Shown here: piece after piece, positions 1-6,960 of the stretch
How positions within the stretch are numbered: the stretch's first letter is position 1
Layout of the letters: each line of letters starts with the position of its first letter
Assembly (NCBI GenBank): GCA_945877005.1
Contig: CAMCQL010000078.1
Coordinates: forward strand, 1-7,992
DNA: 7,992 bases
Reading direction: 5' to 3'
Source of the DNA: Chryseobacterium gleum
Lineage (GTDB): Bacteria > Bacteroidota > Bacteroidia > Flavobacteriales_D > Crocinitomicaceae
Translations under genes and position numbers: made by a program
Notes under the pieces: model-generated
Seen by the model: the letters and a program-made list of their open reading frames with translations, nothing else
Databases searched by the model: none
What the model was told of the DNA's origin: nothing

Positions 1-154
1 AGGAATAAAAAATTGGTTGTTCGCATAAGATTCAAATTAGTTATAGGTTGACAAACATAGCAATTAAAACAGTTTTATCTAAGTAATTTATTTTTTTAAA
101 CTTATAAAGTATGTGAATTTCGATTTAGTTTATGGATTTATCATTCAAAGAAAA
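1..154. other. AT-rich flank with no recognised gene
   Basis: No reading frame with protein-like character is visible here on either strand. A CAAACATA at 52-59 would read TATGTTTG on the minus strand, which fits the Bacteroidota -7 pattern, but no TTG lies at a suitable distance, so I do not call a promoter. The last bases resemble the AT-rich spacer that lies between copies of the repeat described at 155-410. Confidence 0.5.
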
Positions 155-410
155 TCTTTGTTCTTTTCCTTGATGAAAAGAACCAAAAATCAAGGCTGTG
201 TGATTGTTGTTAAAGCGCAGACTTCGGATTTTTAAGAAATCTCGCTCCGATGCGCTTTATTTTGTTCACTTCTGAAAAGCTGATTTTGTCGGTGATCTTC
301 TGCGAAGCTTCCTCCAAAAGTCTAGCTTTTCAGTTCGTTCACAAAACCCAACAATCCCAAGGCCAGTGAAAATTATAAATTATGATTTATAAATGACCGA
401 AATTAAAATT
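155..410 (+). repeat. Structured dispersed repeat, copy A (full length)
   Basis: The core at 155-366 is nearly the same as the cores at 616-827 and 6982-7194. It starts TCTTTGTTC and ends CCCAAGGCCAG; 367-410 is the AT-rich tail. Visible pairings: hairpin H1, GTTCTTTTC (160-168) with GAAAAGAAC (175-183) around loop CTTGAT; P1, TAAAGCGCA (211-219) with TGCGCTTTA (251-259); and a long hairpin P2 at 260-346. P2 has outer TTTTGT/ACAAAA, then CTGAAAAGCT (272-281) with AGCTTTTCAG (324-333), and tip CTTC-TGC-GAAG. The outermost closing stem (gattgttg with caacaatc) is weaker here than in copy B. The plus strand contains a 20-codon frame beginning MKRTKNQG, but it is not kept in length between copies. 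No transposase is present. Whether this is a noncoding RNA, a MITE-like element or a protein-binding repeat is unknown. Confidence 0.85.
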
Positions 411-552
411 GCGCCATGAAATACGATTGCGTAAATTTTGAGGGAATGCAGCGAACTACAAATTGACTGTTTGAACTTCCGACTTCGGAGGAAGTGAGTT
501 TCAATTTGTAGCGCGTAATGTTCCGTAAAAATTAGCAATCTTATTTCAGCGC
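411..552. repeat. Long imperfect palindrome between copies A and B
   Basis: The two halves are reverse complements over most of their length. Paired blocks, outside to inside: GCGC (411-414) with 549-552; TGAAATA (417-423) with TATTTCA (542-548); GATTGC (425-430) with GCAATC (535-540); CTACAAATTGA (456-466) with TCAATTTGTAG (501-511); ACTTCC (475-480) with GGAAGT (490-495). It sits where the repeat-unit tail would otherwise continue into copy B, so it may be an inserted palindromic or MITE-like module. No coding potential is visible. An overlapping 8-base palindrome CGCTAGCG lies at its right edge (550-557). Confidence 0.75.
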
Positions 553-566
553 TAGCGTTTTTGGCT

Positions 567-595
567 CCACCTTTTTTGGCAATGCAAAAAGGTGG
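567..595. repeat. Perfect 10-bp hairpin beside the palindrome
   Basis: CCACCTTTTT (567-576) pairs perfectly with AAAAAGGTGG (586-595) around a 9-base loop that holds a further GC/GC pair. No T tract follows on the plus strand (GAAATC follows) and none is evident on the minus strand, so an intrinsic terminator is unlikely. In layout it resembles hairpin H1 of the neighbouring repeats: a T-rich arm, a short loop, an A-rich arm, then AAATC. It may be a relative of that module. Confidence 0.6.
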
Positions 596-615
596 AAATC
601 TCGTTTGAAGTGGAA

Positions 616-892
616 TCTTTGTTCTTTTCCTTGATGAAAAGAACCAAAAATCAAGGCTTCGGGATTGTTGTTAAAGCGCAGTATTCGGATTTCTTAAAGA
701 TTATCGCTCCGAGCGCTTTATTTTGTGCCCTCCTGAAAGGCTGATTTTGTCGGTGATCTTCTGCGAAGCTACCGTCAAAAGTCTAGCTTTTCAGTTCGTT
801 CACAAAACCCAACAATCCCAAGGCCAGAGGTAAATCTGAATTGTGATTTATGATTTATAAATGAAATTAATTTTTCGTGAATTATAGGAGAT
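616..892 (+). repeat. Structured dispersed repeat, copy B (full length with tail)
   Basis: The core is 616-827 and the AT-rich tail runs to about 892, close to the infB terminator. This copy has the best closing stem: GGGATTGTTG (661-670) pairs perfectly with CAACAATCCC (810-819). P1 is TAAAGCGC (672-679) with GCGCTTTA (713-720). In P2, CTGAAAGGCT (733-742) faces AGCTTTTCAG (785-794), with a G-T wobble where copy A has an A-T pair. The inner TTTGTCGGT faces ACCGTCAAA with one mismatch. The plus-strand frame beginning MKRTKNQG runs 36 codons here (634-744), against 20 in copy A, with a diverged ending. Confidence 0.85.
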
Positions 893-904
893 GTTAAATC
901 GCAC

Positions 905-940
905 AAAAAGGGAGATGAATGAACATCTCCCCTTTTTTTT
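905..940 (-). terminator. Two-way intrinsic terminator after infB
   Basis: GGGAGATG (910-917) pairs with CATCTCCC (924-931) around a 6-base loop. Five A precede the stem and eight T follow it at 933-940, so a U tract would follow the hairpin whichever strand is transcribed. On the minus strand it ends about 50 bases past the infB stop and should terminate the rimP-nusA-infB transcript. On the plus strand it would stop any transcript coming from repeat copies A and B. Confidence 0.85.
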
Positions 941-959
941 GTATTTGTTAACTTATAAA

Positions 960-3800
960 TTACAACTTTCTAGCTACTTCATTTTCTTCGAAGGCTTCAA
1001 CGATATCTCCAATTTTAATGTCATTGAATTTATCGATGTTCAAACCACATTCGTACCCATGTTTCACTTCTTTTTGATCGTCTTTGAAACGTTTCAATGA
1101 TCCTAATTTACCTGTATGAAGTACAATACCATCTCGGATAACTCGGATTTTTGCATTACGCTTAATTGTACCTTGGGTTACGAAACAACCTGCAATCGTA
1201 CCAACTTTCGTGATGTCAAATGTTTCTCTGATCTCCGCAGAACCCGTTACTACTTCTTCAATTTCAGGAGATAACATTCCTTCCATTGCCGCTTTAATTT
1301 CATCAATTGCTTTGTAGATGACAGAGTATAAACGAATATCAATTTGTTCTTGGTCTGCTAATTTACGCGCTGAAGTGGAAGGTCGTACCTGGAAACCAAC
1401 GATGATTGCATCTGAAGCAGACGCTAAGTTGATATCCGCCTCGGTAATTGCACCAACTCCTTTGTGAACGATCTTCACAGCAATTTGCTCAGTCGATAAA
1501 TTTTGCAATGAATCGGAAAGTGCTTCGATCGAACCATCCACATCTCCTTTGATGATCAAATTCAACTCCTTGAAGTCTCCAATCGCCAAACGACGACCAA
1601 TTTCTTCCAATGTAATATGTTTCGTTGTACGTAAACCTTGTTCTCTGTACAATTGTTCTCTTTTTGTCGCAATGGAACGCGCTTCTTTTTCATCGTCCAT
1701 TACATGGAATTTGTCACCGGCATTCGGTGCTCCATTGATTCCTAGTATCGAAACTGGCGTAGCAGGACCAGCAGATTTCACTACTTTACCGCGCTCGTCG
1801 TGCATTGCACGCACCTTACCAAAATTTCTACCTACTAATACTACGTCCCCAACATTCAAAGTACCCGCTTCCACGAGAATGTTCGTCACATACCCTTTAC
1901 CTTTGTCCAACGATGATTCAATAACTGTACCCACCGCATTTTTAGTCGGGTTTGCTTTTAAATTTAATATCTCTGCCTCAAGCAATACTTTTTCAAGTAA
2001 TTCATTGATATTCAATCCTTTTTTCGCTGAAATTTCTTGGCATTGGAAAGGACCACCCCATTCTTCCACCAAAATATTCATCGCAGACAATTGTTCGCGA
2101 ATTCTATCAGGATTCGCTCCATCTTTATCAATTTTATTGATTGCAAATACCATTGGTACACCCGCTGCTTGCGCATGAGAGATTGCTTCCTTCGTTTGTG
2201 GCATCACGTCGTCGTCCGCAGCAACTAAGATAATTGCAACGTCCGTAATTTGTGCACCACGCGCACGCATCGCTGTAAAGGCTTCGTGACCAGGAGTATC
2301 CAAGAAAGTCATCTTACGACCATCCGTCAATACCACTGAATAAGCACCAATGTGCTGGGTGATTCCTCCAGATTCACCTGAAGTTACATTCGCATTTCTA
2401 ATTCTATCCAATAATGAAGTCTTACCATGATCGACGTGACCCATTACCGTAATAATTGGAGGTCTTGACACCAAATCTTCTTCCTTATCTTCAACCGTAG
2501 GAATTGCCTCTTGCACTTCTGCACTTACGAATTCTGTTTCAAAACCAAATTCTTCTGCAATGATCTGAATTGTTTCCGCATCGATACGTTGGTTGATTGA
2601 AGCAAAAATACCTAAAGACATACAAGCAGAGATTACTTGCGTTGGAGAAACGCTCATCATACTTGCTAACTCAGAAACAGTTACGAATTCTGTTAATTTC
2701 AAGATTTTTTCTTGTAATTCAGCATTCATGATCTCTTGCTCACGACGTTGAGAGACCGTATCTCTTTTCGCGCGACGATTTTTCGATGCTTTAGATTTAC
2801 TACCCGTATTTGATAAACGAGCAAGTGTGTCTTTAATCTCTTTTTGAATATCTCTTTCCGTTGGAGCTACTTTTGGTGCAGGAGCACCTCCAGGTTTATG
2901 ACCAACGTATTTTTTATTTTTATTTCTATTGTCATCAATAGCTGGTGTGCCTGTTGTAGAAGCCGGTTTCGTAGGATCAATTTTCTTGATACGTTTACGT
3001 TTTTTACGTGGTTCATCTCCAGGTTTCGCGTGACTCGGTTTGTCAGAAGTTTTAGGTTTTTCAACTGGAAGTTCAATTTTACCTAAAATAGTAGGTCCTG
3101 TAAGGACTTTTCTTTCAAAACGAATTGTTTCAATTTCTTTTGGTGCTTCAACGATTTTTTCTTCCTTTACTACCACTTTAGGTGCTTCAACAATCGGAGC
3201 AGCTGGAATTTCAACAGGTTTTTGTGGCGTAGCCGGTGCCTTATTTACTGTTTTTTCCTTTTCTTTCTTTTCAGGTTTCTTCTTTTTGTCAGGACGTGTT
3301 TTAGAATTGATTTTATCCAAATCAATTTTACCAAGTACCTGAATTTGAAGATCGCCTTCACCCACTGTTTTTGCGCCACCGTCAATTGTAGGTTCATGAG
3401 AAACCGTAGGTTCCACTTTATCTTCTACAATTGGAGCAACAACAACTTCCTCTGCAGGAGCTGAGGGAACTGAAGTAGGTGGTGTATTTTTAACTTGTTC
3501 TATAACTGAAATATCAAAATCGTCGTCTTCCTCTTCTTCCTTTTGAGTTTCAGCCTTCGTGTCACTCAAGGTTACAGTTTCTCTTTTTTCACGCTTCACA
3601 GCAGATAATTTTGCTTGTTCTTTTAGCGTTTGATCGTCGGCAAACTGGTTGCGAAGAACTTCATAATGTCCTTCATCCAATTTTGTGTTTGGATTAATGT
3701 CAATGGTAACACCTTTTGATTGTAAGAAATCTACCAAAGTAGAAATTCCTACATTCAATTCACCTGCTACTCTGCCTAATCTGTGTGTTTTTCCGGCCAT
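960..3800 (-). CDS. infB: Translation initiation factor IF2
   Basis: IF2 is a cytoplasmic GTPase that brings fMet-tRNA to the 30S subunit and promotes 50S joining. The 946-residue protein starts MAGKTHRLGRVAGELNVGIS, a typical small N-terminal helical domain. A low-complexity K/E/P-rich linker (about 60-350) follows, then an IF2_N-like domain (about 365-425). The G domain has G1 GHVDHGKTS (454-462), switch I GGITQHIGAY (478-487), G3 DTPGH (501-505, with the catalytic His505), G4 NKID (555-558) and G5 SAK (591-593). Domain II follows, then domain III with KGDVDGSIEAL (751-761), and the C2 fMet-tRNA-binding domain with GTIAGCFVTQG and YECGL (about 855-940). All key residues are present. The long linker is usual for Bacteroidota. 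It lies 125 bases after nusA with no clear promoter between, so it is probably cotranscribed with nusA. Confidence 0.98.
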   Translation of the reverse strand: MAGKTHRLGRVAGELNVGISTLVDFLQSKGVTIDINPNTKLDEGHYEVLRNQFADDQTLKEQAKLSAVKREKRETVTLSDTKAETQKEEEEDDDFDISVIEQVKNTPPTSVPSAPAEEVVVAPIVEDKVEPTVSHEPTIDGGAKTVGEGDLQIQVLGKIDLDKINSKTRPDKKKKPEKKEKEKTVNKAPATPQKPVEIPAAPIVEAPKVVVKEEKIVEAPKEIETIRFERKVLTGPTILGKIELPVEKPKTSDKPSHAKPGDEPRKKRKRIKKIDPTKPASTTGTPAIDDNRNKNKKYVGHKPGGAPAPKVAPTERDIQKEIKDTLARLSNTGSKSKASKNRRAKRDTVSQRREQEIMNAELQEKILKLTEFVTVSELASMMSVSPTQVISACMSLGIFASINQRIDAETIQIIAEEFGFETEFVSAEVQEAIPTVEDKEEDLVSRPPIITVMGHVDHGKTSLLDRIRNANVTSGESGGITQHIGAYSVVLTDGRKMTFLDTPGHEAFTAMRARGAQITDVAIILVAADDDVMPQTKEAISHAQAAGVPMVFAINKIDKDGANPDRIREQLSAMNILVEEWGGPFQCQEISAKKGLNINELLEKVLLEAEILNLKANPTKNAVGTVIESSLDKGKGYVTNILVEAGTLNVGDVVLVGRNFGKVRAMHDERGKVVKSAGPATPVSILGINGAPNAGDKFHVMDDEKEARSIATKREQLYREQGLRTTKHITLEEIGRRLAIGDFKELNLIIKGDVDGSIEALSDSLQNLSTEQIAVKIVHKGVGAITEADINLASASDAIIVGFQVRPSTSARKLADQEQIDIRLYSVIYKAIDEIKAAMEGMLSPEIEEVVTGSAEIRETFDITKVGTIAGCFVTQGTIKRNAKIRVIRDGIVLHTGKLGSLKRFKDDQKEVKHGYECGLNIDKFNDIKIGDIVEAFEENEVARKL

Positions 3801-3925
3801 ATTTTATATTTCTTCCCAAAGGAAATTTTGTATTATATTCTTTGAAACAAAAGCAGTACACAAAAATCTAATTTCTAGCTCATTGACACTTCATTTGTCT
3901 CACTTCTATCGCAAACTGAATTCAA

Positions 3926-5161
3926 TTATTCAAATTCAGCGCGAAGTATTCTATACACCTCTTCAATCGTTTCTTCTTCCAAATCTGTTCTATTCACCAA
4001 ATCTTTGATGTCTATTTCAAGCACCGATTTAGCTGTATCACAACCAATTGCTTTTAATTCATCAATGATCCATCCATCGATTTCGTCGATGAAATCATCT
4101 AAATCAACATCGTCTACATCCACTTCACCATCTCGGTATACGTCGATTTCGTAACCTGTTAATTTAGTTGCTAATTTAATATTATTTCCGCCACGACCAA
4201 TTGCTAAAGATACTTGATCTGGTTTTAACGAAACTTTTGCTCTTTTTTCTTCTTCTAAAATTTCAACAGAAGTGATTTTAGCAGGAGAAAGTGCTCTTTG
4301 AATAAACAACTGCGTATTTGTCGTGTAATTGATTACATCGATGTTTTCATTCTTCAATTCACGAACAATTCCATGAATACGAGAACCTTTCATCCCTACA
4401 CAAGCACCTACTGGATCAATGCGGTCATCGTAACTTTCTACGGCAACTTTTGCTCTTTCACCTGGTTCACGAACGATTCGTTTAATTGTAATCAAGCCAT
4501 CAAACACTTCAGGAACTTCTAATTCAAACAAACGCTCTAAGAACTCAGGAGCAGTTCTAGAAAGAATAATAACAGGATTTGAATTTCTCATGTCAACCTT
4601 TGCAACGACAGCACGAATCGACTCCCCTTTTTTGAAATAATCAGAAGGAATTTGCTCCGATTTAGGTAAGATTAACTCGTTTCCTTCATCGTCAAGCACC
4701 ATGATTTCTTTCTTCCACACTTGGTACACTTCACCAGTAACAATTTCACCGATGCGTTCTTTGTATAATTTATAGATATGGTCTTTCTCAAGCTCAAGAA
4801 TTCTAGAAATCAAATTTTGACGCAAGGATAAGATATTTCTACGTCCAAAATCTTCAAATTTAAACTCCTCCGATACTTCTTCTCCAACTTCAAAATCAGG
4901 TTCAATTTTAATTGCATCTGAATAAGCAATCTCCGTATTCGGATCTTCGACCTCGCCGTCTTGTACAATTTCTTTGTTTAAGAAAATTTGCACATCCCCT
5001 TTCTCGATATTAACGATTACGTCAATATGCTCATCCGTATTGAACTTTTTCTTTAGCATCGCACGAAACACATCTTCTAAAACGTGTTGCATTGTTTGCT
5101 TATCAATACTTTTTAATTCTTTAAATTCCGAAAACGATTCAACTAATTCTAAGCTATTCAT
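3926..5161 (-). CDS. nusA: Transcription termination/antitermination factor NusA
   Basis: NusA binds RNA polymerase and nascent RNA and modulates pausing, intrinsic termination and antitermination. The 411 residues show an N-terminal polymerase-binding domain (about 1-130), an S1 domain (about 135-203, GEIVTGEVYQVWKKEIMV), KH1 with VGACVGMKGSRI (251-262) and KH2 with SLAIGRGGNNI (318-328). An acidic stretch (about 345-362, rich in D and E) is followed by a single helix-hairpin-helix-like C-terminal segment (about 363-411). It lacks the two long acidic repeats of E. coli NusA, which is normal for this phylum. The start lies 9 bases after the rimP stop, consistent with one operon. Because NusA acts on hairpin termination, it may feed back on the terminator-like hairpin in the rimP leader; that is inference. 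Confidence 0.98.
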   Translation of the reverse strand: MNSLELVESFSEFKELKSIDKQTMQHVLEDVFRAMLKKKFNTDEHIDVIVNIEKGDVQIFLNKEIVQDGEVEDPNTEIAYSDAIKIEPDFEVGEEVSEEFKFEDFGRRNILSLRQNLISRILELEKDHIYKLYKERIGEIVTGEVYQVWKKEIMVLDDEGNELILPKSEQIPSDYFKKGESIRAVVAKVDMRNSNPVIILSRTAPEFLERLFELEVPEVFDGLITIKRIVREPGERAKVAVESYDDRIDPVGACVGMKGSRIHGIVRELKNENIDVINYTTNTQLFIQRALSPAKITSVEILEEEKRAKVSLKPDQVSLAIGRGGNNIKLATKLTGYEIDVYRDGEVDVDDVDLDDFIDEIDGWIIDELKAIGCDTAKSVLEIDIKDLVNRTDLEEETIEEVYRILRAEFE

Positions 5162-5170
5162 TGGTTGTAT

Positions 5171-5647
5171 TTATTTAAATGAAATCACAATTTTTGTTTC
5201 TTTTATTGAAGCCATTGGATATACTTCTTGTTCCACAATGGTTTCTTTTTTCTTTTTACCTTCTATTTTTTCTACTCGGGTTGTTTCTAATGTCAACGCT
5301 TCTTTTGTTACCGCTACTAACACTCCTTGTTTCTTTACCTTGTCTGATAATTTCAACGTCACTTCATTCCCTATATTTTTTACAAACTGTGGAAGTACTC
5401 TCAAGGGCTTGTCCAAACCAGCTGAAGACACGTGTAATTCAAAATCTTGTGACTCTCGGTCCAAGTTGTGTTCTACATTGCGAGAAACTGAAATACAATC
5501 TTCAATTGCAACATACCCTTCCGTTTTATCCAGCTCCAGATGAATCACAAATGAAGAAGAAATGGAAATATTCACAATGAATAAACCACGATCTAATTCA
5601 TCGATTCGTTCTTCTGCAAGTTTTCTAACCAGTTGTTTTGTAATCAT
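5171..5647 (-). CDS. rimP: Ribosome maturation factor RimP
   Basis: RimP is a cytoplasmic assembly factor for the 30S ribosomal subunit. From ATG 5647 the protein is 158 residues, close to the usual length of about 150, and starts MITKQLVRKL. Family hallmarks are IEDCISVSRNVEHNLD (48-63) and LHVSSAGLDKPL (71-82, equivalent to the E. coli VSSPGLDRPL region), then a C-terminal SH3-like half with a basic stretch EGKKKKE. The frame is open upstream to an ATG at 5686, but that 13-residue extension would translate the terminator-like hairpin and its A/T tract, so I reject it. No Shine-Dalgarno sequence precedes the chosen start, as is common in Bacteroidota. It is the first gene of the rimP-nusA-infB operon. 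Confidence 0.95.
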   Translation of the reverse strand: MITKQLVRKLAEERIDELDRGLFIVNISISSSFVIHLELDKTEGYVAIEDCISVSRNVEHNLDRESQDFELHVSSAGLDKPLRVLPQFVKNIGNEVTLKLSDKVKKQGVLVAVTKEALTLETTRVEKIEGKKKKETIVEQEVYPMASIKETKIVISFK

Positions 5648-5652
5648 ACTAT

Positions 5653-5682
5653 AAAAAAAAGAGGGGATTTTAAGATCCCCTC
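5653..5682 (-). terminator. Intrinsic terminator in the rimP leader, possible attenuator
   Basis: GAGGGGAT (5661-5668) pairs perfectly with ATCCCCTC (5675-5682) around the loop 5669-5674. Read on the minus strand, the hairpin is followed by eight T (5660-5653) and then, five bases on, the rimP ATG. There is no T tract on the plus side, so it is a one-way minus-strand signal. It can serve as terminator of the upstream outer-membrane gene, whose stop is about 110 bases before it. Because the probable rimP promoter lies upstream of it, it would also sit in the rimP leader and could act as an attenuator. Confidence 0.8.
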
Positions 5683-5708
5683 GCACTTAAATCATCTTAA
5701 ATACTGTG

Positions 5709-5737
5709 CAAATTTACTAAAAATTTTGATTTATCAA
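5709..5737 (-). promoter_or_regulatory. Candidate promoter of rimP-nusA-infB
   Basis: Read on the minus strand, TTG (5737-5735) is followed after 18 bases by TAAATTTG (5716-5709), an exact fit to the Bacteroidota -33/-7 pattern TTG-N-TAnnTTTG. Transcription would start near 5702-5705. That gives a leader of about 55 bases that contains the hairpin at 5661-5682 and ends at ATG 5647. The site lies in the gap between the outer-membrane gene and rimP, where a promoter is expected. No start site has been mapped. Confidence 0.6.
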
Positions 5738-5794
5738 AACTATTTTTTTCAATTTCACTTCAAATACCATCAAATCAAACTAAATCTTGGTAAT

Positions 5795-6616
5795 TTAAAT
5801 ACATACCCTCACCCCTAAAGAAATCGGATGCAACTCTGGAACAAGAGTGGTGTTCATTAAATTTGTAAAGCCGTAAGTCGCAAAGACCCCCCAAACTCCA
5901 TATCCTGCCTGTATTGTTCCATCTAATTTAAAACGATTGATTCCAAATTTCCCTTTGTAACTTCTGATAATTGTAGCATTTCCTTCTGTAAACTCTTGTT
6001 GGTAATACGTTGAAATATTGTACCCTGCAATCAAACCTGCCATGATCCAAACTTTCGAAGTTGGCGTAAACTCAACTAAAAAAGGAACTTGAACATAAGC
6101 CGTTCGAATTTTATTTGTTTCGTAATTAATCGTGTCTAATTTAAAAGAAGGATAAACATCGTTTGAAGCAGCATCAATTTTTTCAGTTAATGCATACCGG
6201 TTTTGGAATTGATAATTGGAAAAATTCAAGCCAAATCCTGTTGTGAATCCCCATTTATTCTCCTTAAGAATGAATTTATGATCGATTAAATTTACATTCC
6301 AATAATACGAAGATGCGGCATCATTTTTCCATTGCGGAAAATTTGTAAAATCACGGTTGAATGAATTTGTCAGCAATAGATTGAACCCAAAATCAACCCC
6401 TGTCCCAAATTTGCCGTCGTGTTTGTCGTATTCTTTAGCAAGCAAACTGTCTTCTTCTTCATCCACAAAAATTGAAACTCTTTTGGATCTCACTTTTTTT
6501 TCAAGTTCAGTTGTTTTATTATCGCTTTCTTTTGAAGGAACATCCACTTGTCCCCACCCAATTAAGGTAAAACATCCTGATATCATCAAAAGGAATAATC
6601 GATTGAAACTTTTCAT
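5795..6616 (-). CDS. Outer-membrane beta-barrel protein, function unknown
   Basis: The 273-residue product starts MKSFNRLFLLMISGCFTLIG, a signal peptide with a basic start and hydrophobic core, probably cut after GWGQ. A charged segment follows (about 25-65, with runs of E, K and D). The rest has the alternating strand pattern of a small beta-barrel: aromatic-rich segments such as FGTGVDFGFNLLL, YVQVPFLVEFTP and VWIMAGLIAGYNIS, and a terminal strand ending SLGVRVCI. This resembles the OMP_b-brl/PorT-like barrels common in Bacteroidota; substrate and partners cannot be told. The frame is open upstream to an ATG at 6739, but a start at 6616 gives a proper signal peptide and lies downstream of a candidate promoter. 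ISGC at residues 12-15 also resembles a lipobox, but a barrel is more likely to use signal peptidase I. Confidence 0.8.
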   Translation of the reverse strand: MKSFNRLFLLMISGCFTLIGWGQVDVPSKESDNKTTELEKKVRSKRVSIFVDEEEDSLLAKEYDKHDGKFGTGVDFGFNLLLTNSFNRDFTNFPQWKNDAASSYYWNVNLIDHKFILKENKWGFTTGFGLNFSNYQFQNRYALTEKIDAASNDVYPSFKLDTINYETNKIRTAYVQVPFLVEFTPTSKVWIMAGLIAGYNISTYYQQEFTEGNATIIRSYKGKFGINRFKLDGTIQAGYGVWGVFATYGFTNLMNTTLVPELHPISLGVRVCI

Positions 6617-6721
6617 CTTAAAATTATTAATGCCTAAATTATTAACGCCTATAAAATTACGAATAGTTTTAATTAAAAAGAATAAAGTTACTATAAATTC
6701 AACGGGGGTAGGTTCAAGTGC

Positions 6722-6729
6722 CAAATGTA
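6722..6729 (-). promoter_or_regulatory. Candidate -7 element for the outer-membrane gene
   Basis: Minus-strand TACATTTG (6729-6722) fits the TAnnTTTG pattern and lies about 105 bases upstream of the chosen start at 6616. No good TTG is found at the usual distance upstream, so the call is weak. If it is used, the longer frame from 6739 could not be translated from this transcript, which supports the shorter start. Confidence 0.35.
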
Positions 6730-6789
6730 ACATTGCCATTTATAATAAATTTCTTGGGTGAATCAAAATTTAATTTTTCCGACATTATC

Positions 6790-6816
6790 TTGTATTAAAA
6801 TAGATTTATACATTTG
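6790..6816 (+). promoter_or_regulatory. Candidate plus-strand promoter ahead of the repeat array
   Basis: TTG (6790-6792) is followed after 16 bases by TACATTTG (6809-6816), matching the Bacteroidota promoter pattern although the spacer is slightly short. It points into the C-D-E repeat array, with a predicted start near 6821-6823. Such matches also arise by chance in AT-rich DNA, so this stays tentative. Confidence 0.35.
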
Positions 6817-6850
6817 AAGTAGGTTTACATATTTTAGGACGGGTCATTTT

Positions 6851-6960
6851 AAGAGGATTTGAAATGAAATCTCTGTTCTTTTCCTTGATGAAAAGAACCA
6901 AAAATCAAGGCCGGAGATAGTTATGATTTATGGATGAAATTAATTTTCGTGCATTATAGG
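6851..6960 (+). repeat. Repeat unit C, internally deleted
   Basis: This unit has the leading AAGAGGATTTGAAATG, the complete H1 hairpin (TGTTCTTTTCCTTGATG onward, from 6870) and ATCAAGG, then passes straight into the repeat's right end and AT-rich tail (GCCGGAGATAG onward). The central 165-170 bases holding P1 and P2 are missing. The join falls at CAAGGC, which occurs at both edges of the central domain in full copies (191-196 and 358-363 in copy A), so deletion between short direct repeats explains it. Confidence 0.8.

Noticed and set aside
634..744. Plus-strand peptide MKRTKNQG... (36 codons in copy B) as a small gene
   Set aside because: The same start occurs in copies A, C and D, but the frames are 20, 10 and 21 codons long with unrelated ends. 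Changes between copies preserve base pairing rather than the peptide, so the ATG is more likely part of hairpin H1.
1549..2178. 209-codon open frame on the plus strand inside infB
   Set aside because: It is antisense to the conserved G domain and domain II of IF2, has no family resemblance and is explained as a shadow frame of the real gene.
4974..5580. Plus-strand open frames across nusA and rimP
   Set aside because: They are antisense to two well-recognised conserved genes; their hydrophobic, Ser/Phe/Leu-rich composition is what reverse-complemented Lys/Glu-rich coding DNA gives.
5648..5686. Upstream ATG adding 13 residues to RimP
   Set aside because: The added residues are translated from the GC-rich terminator hairpin and T tract; the protein from 5647 already has the normal RimP length and start.
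6617..6739. Upstream ATG adding 41 residues to the outer-membrane protein
   Set aside because: The extension would bury the signal peptide and reaches above the candidate -7 element; the start at 6616 gives a standard exported protein.
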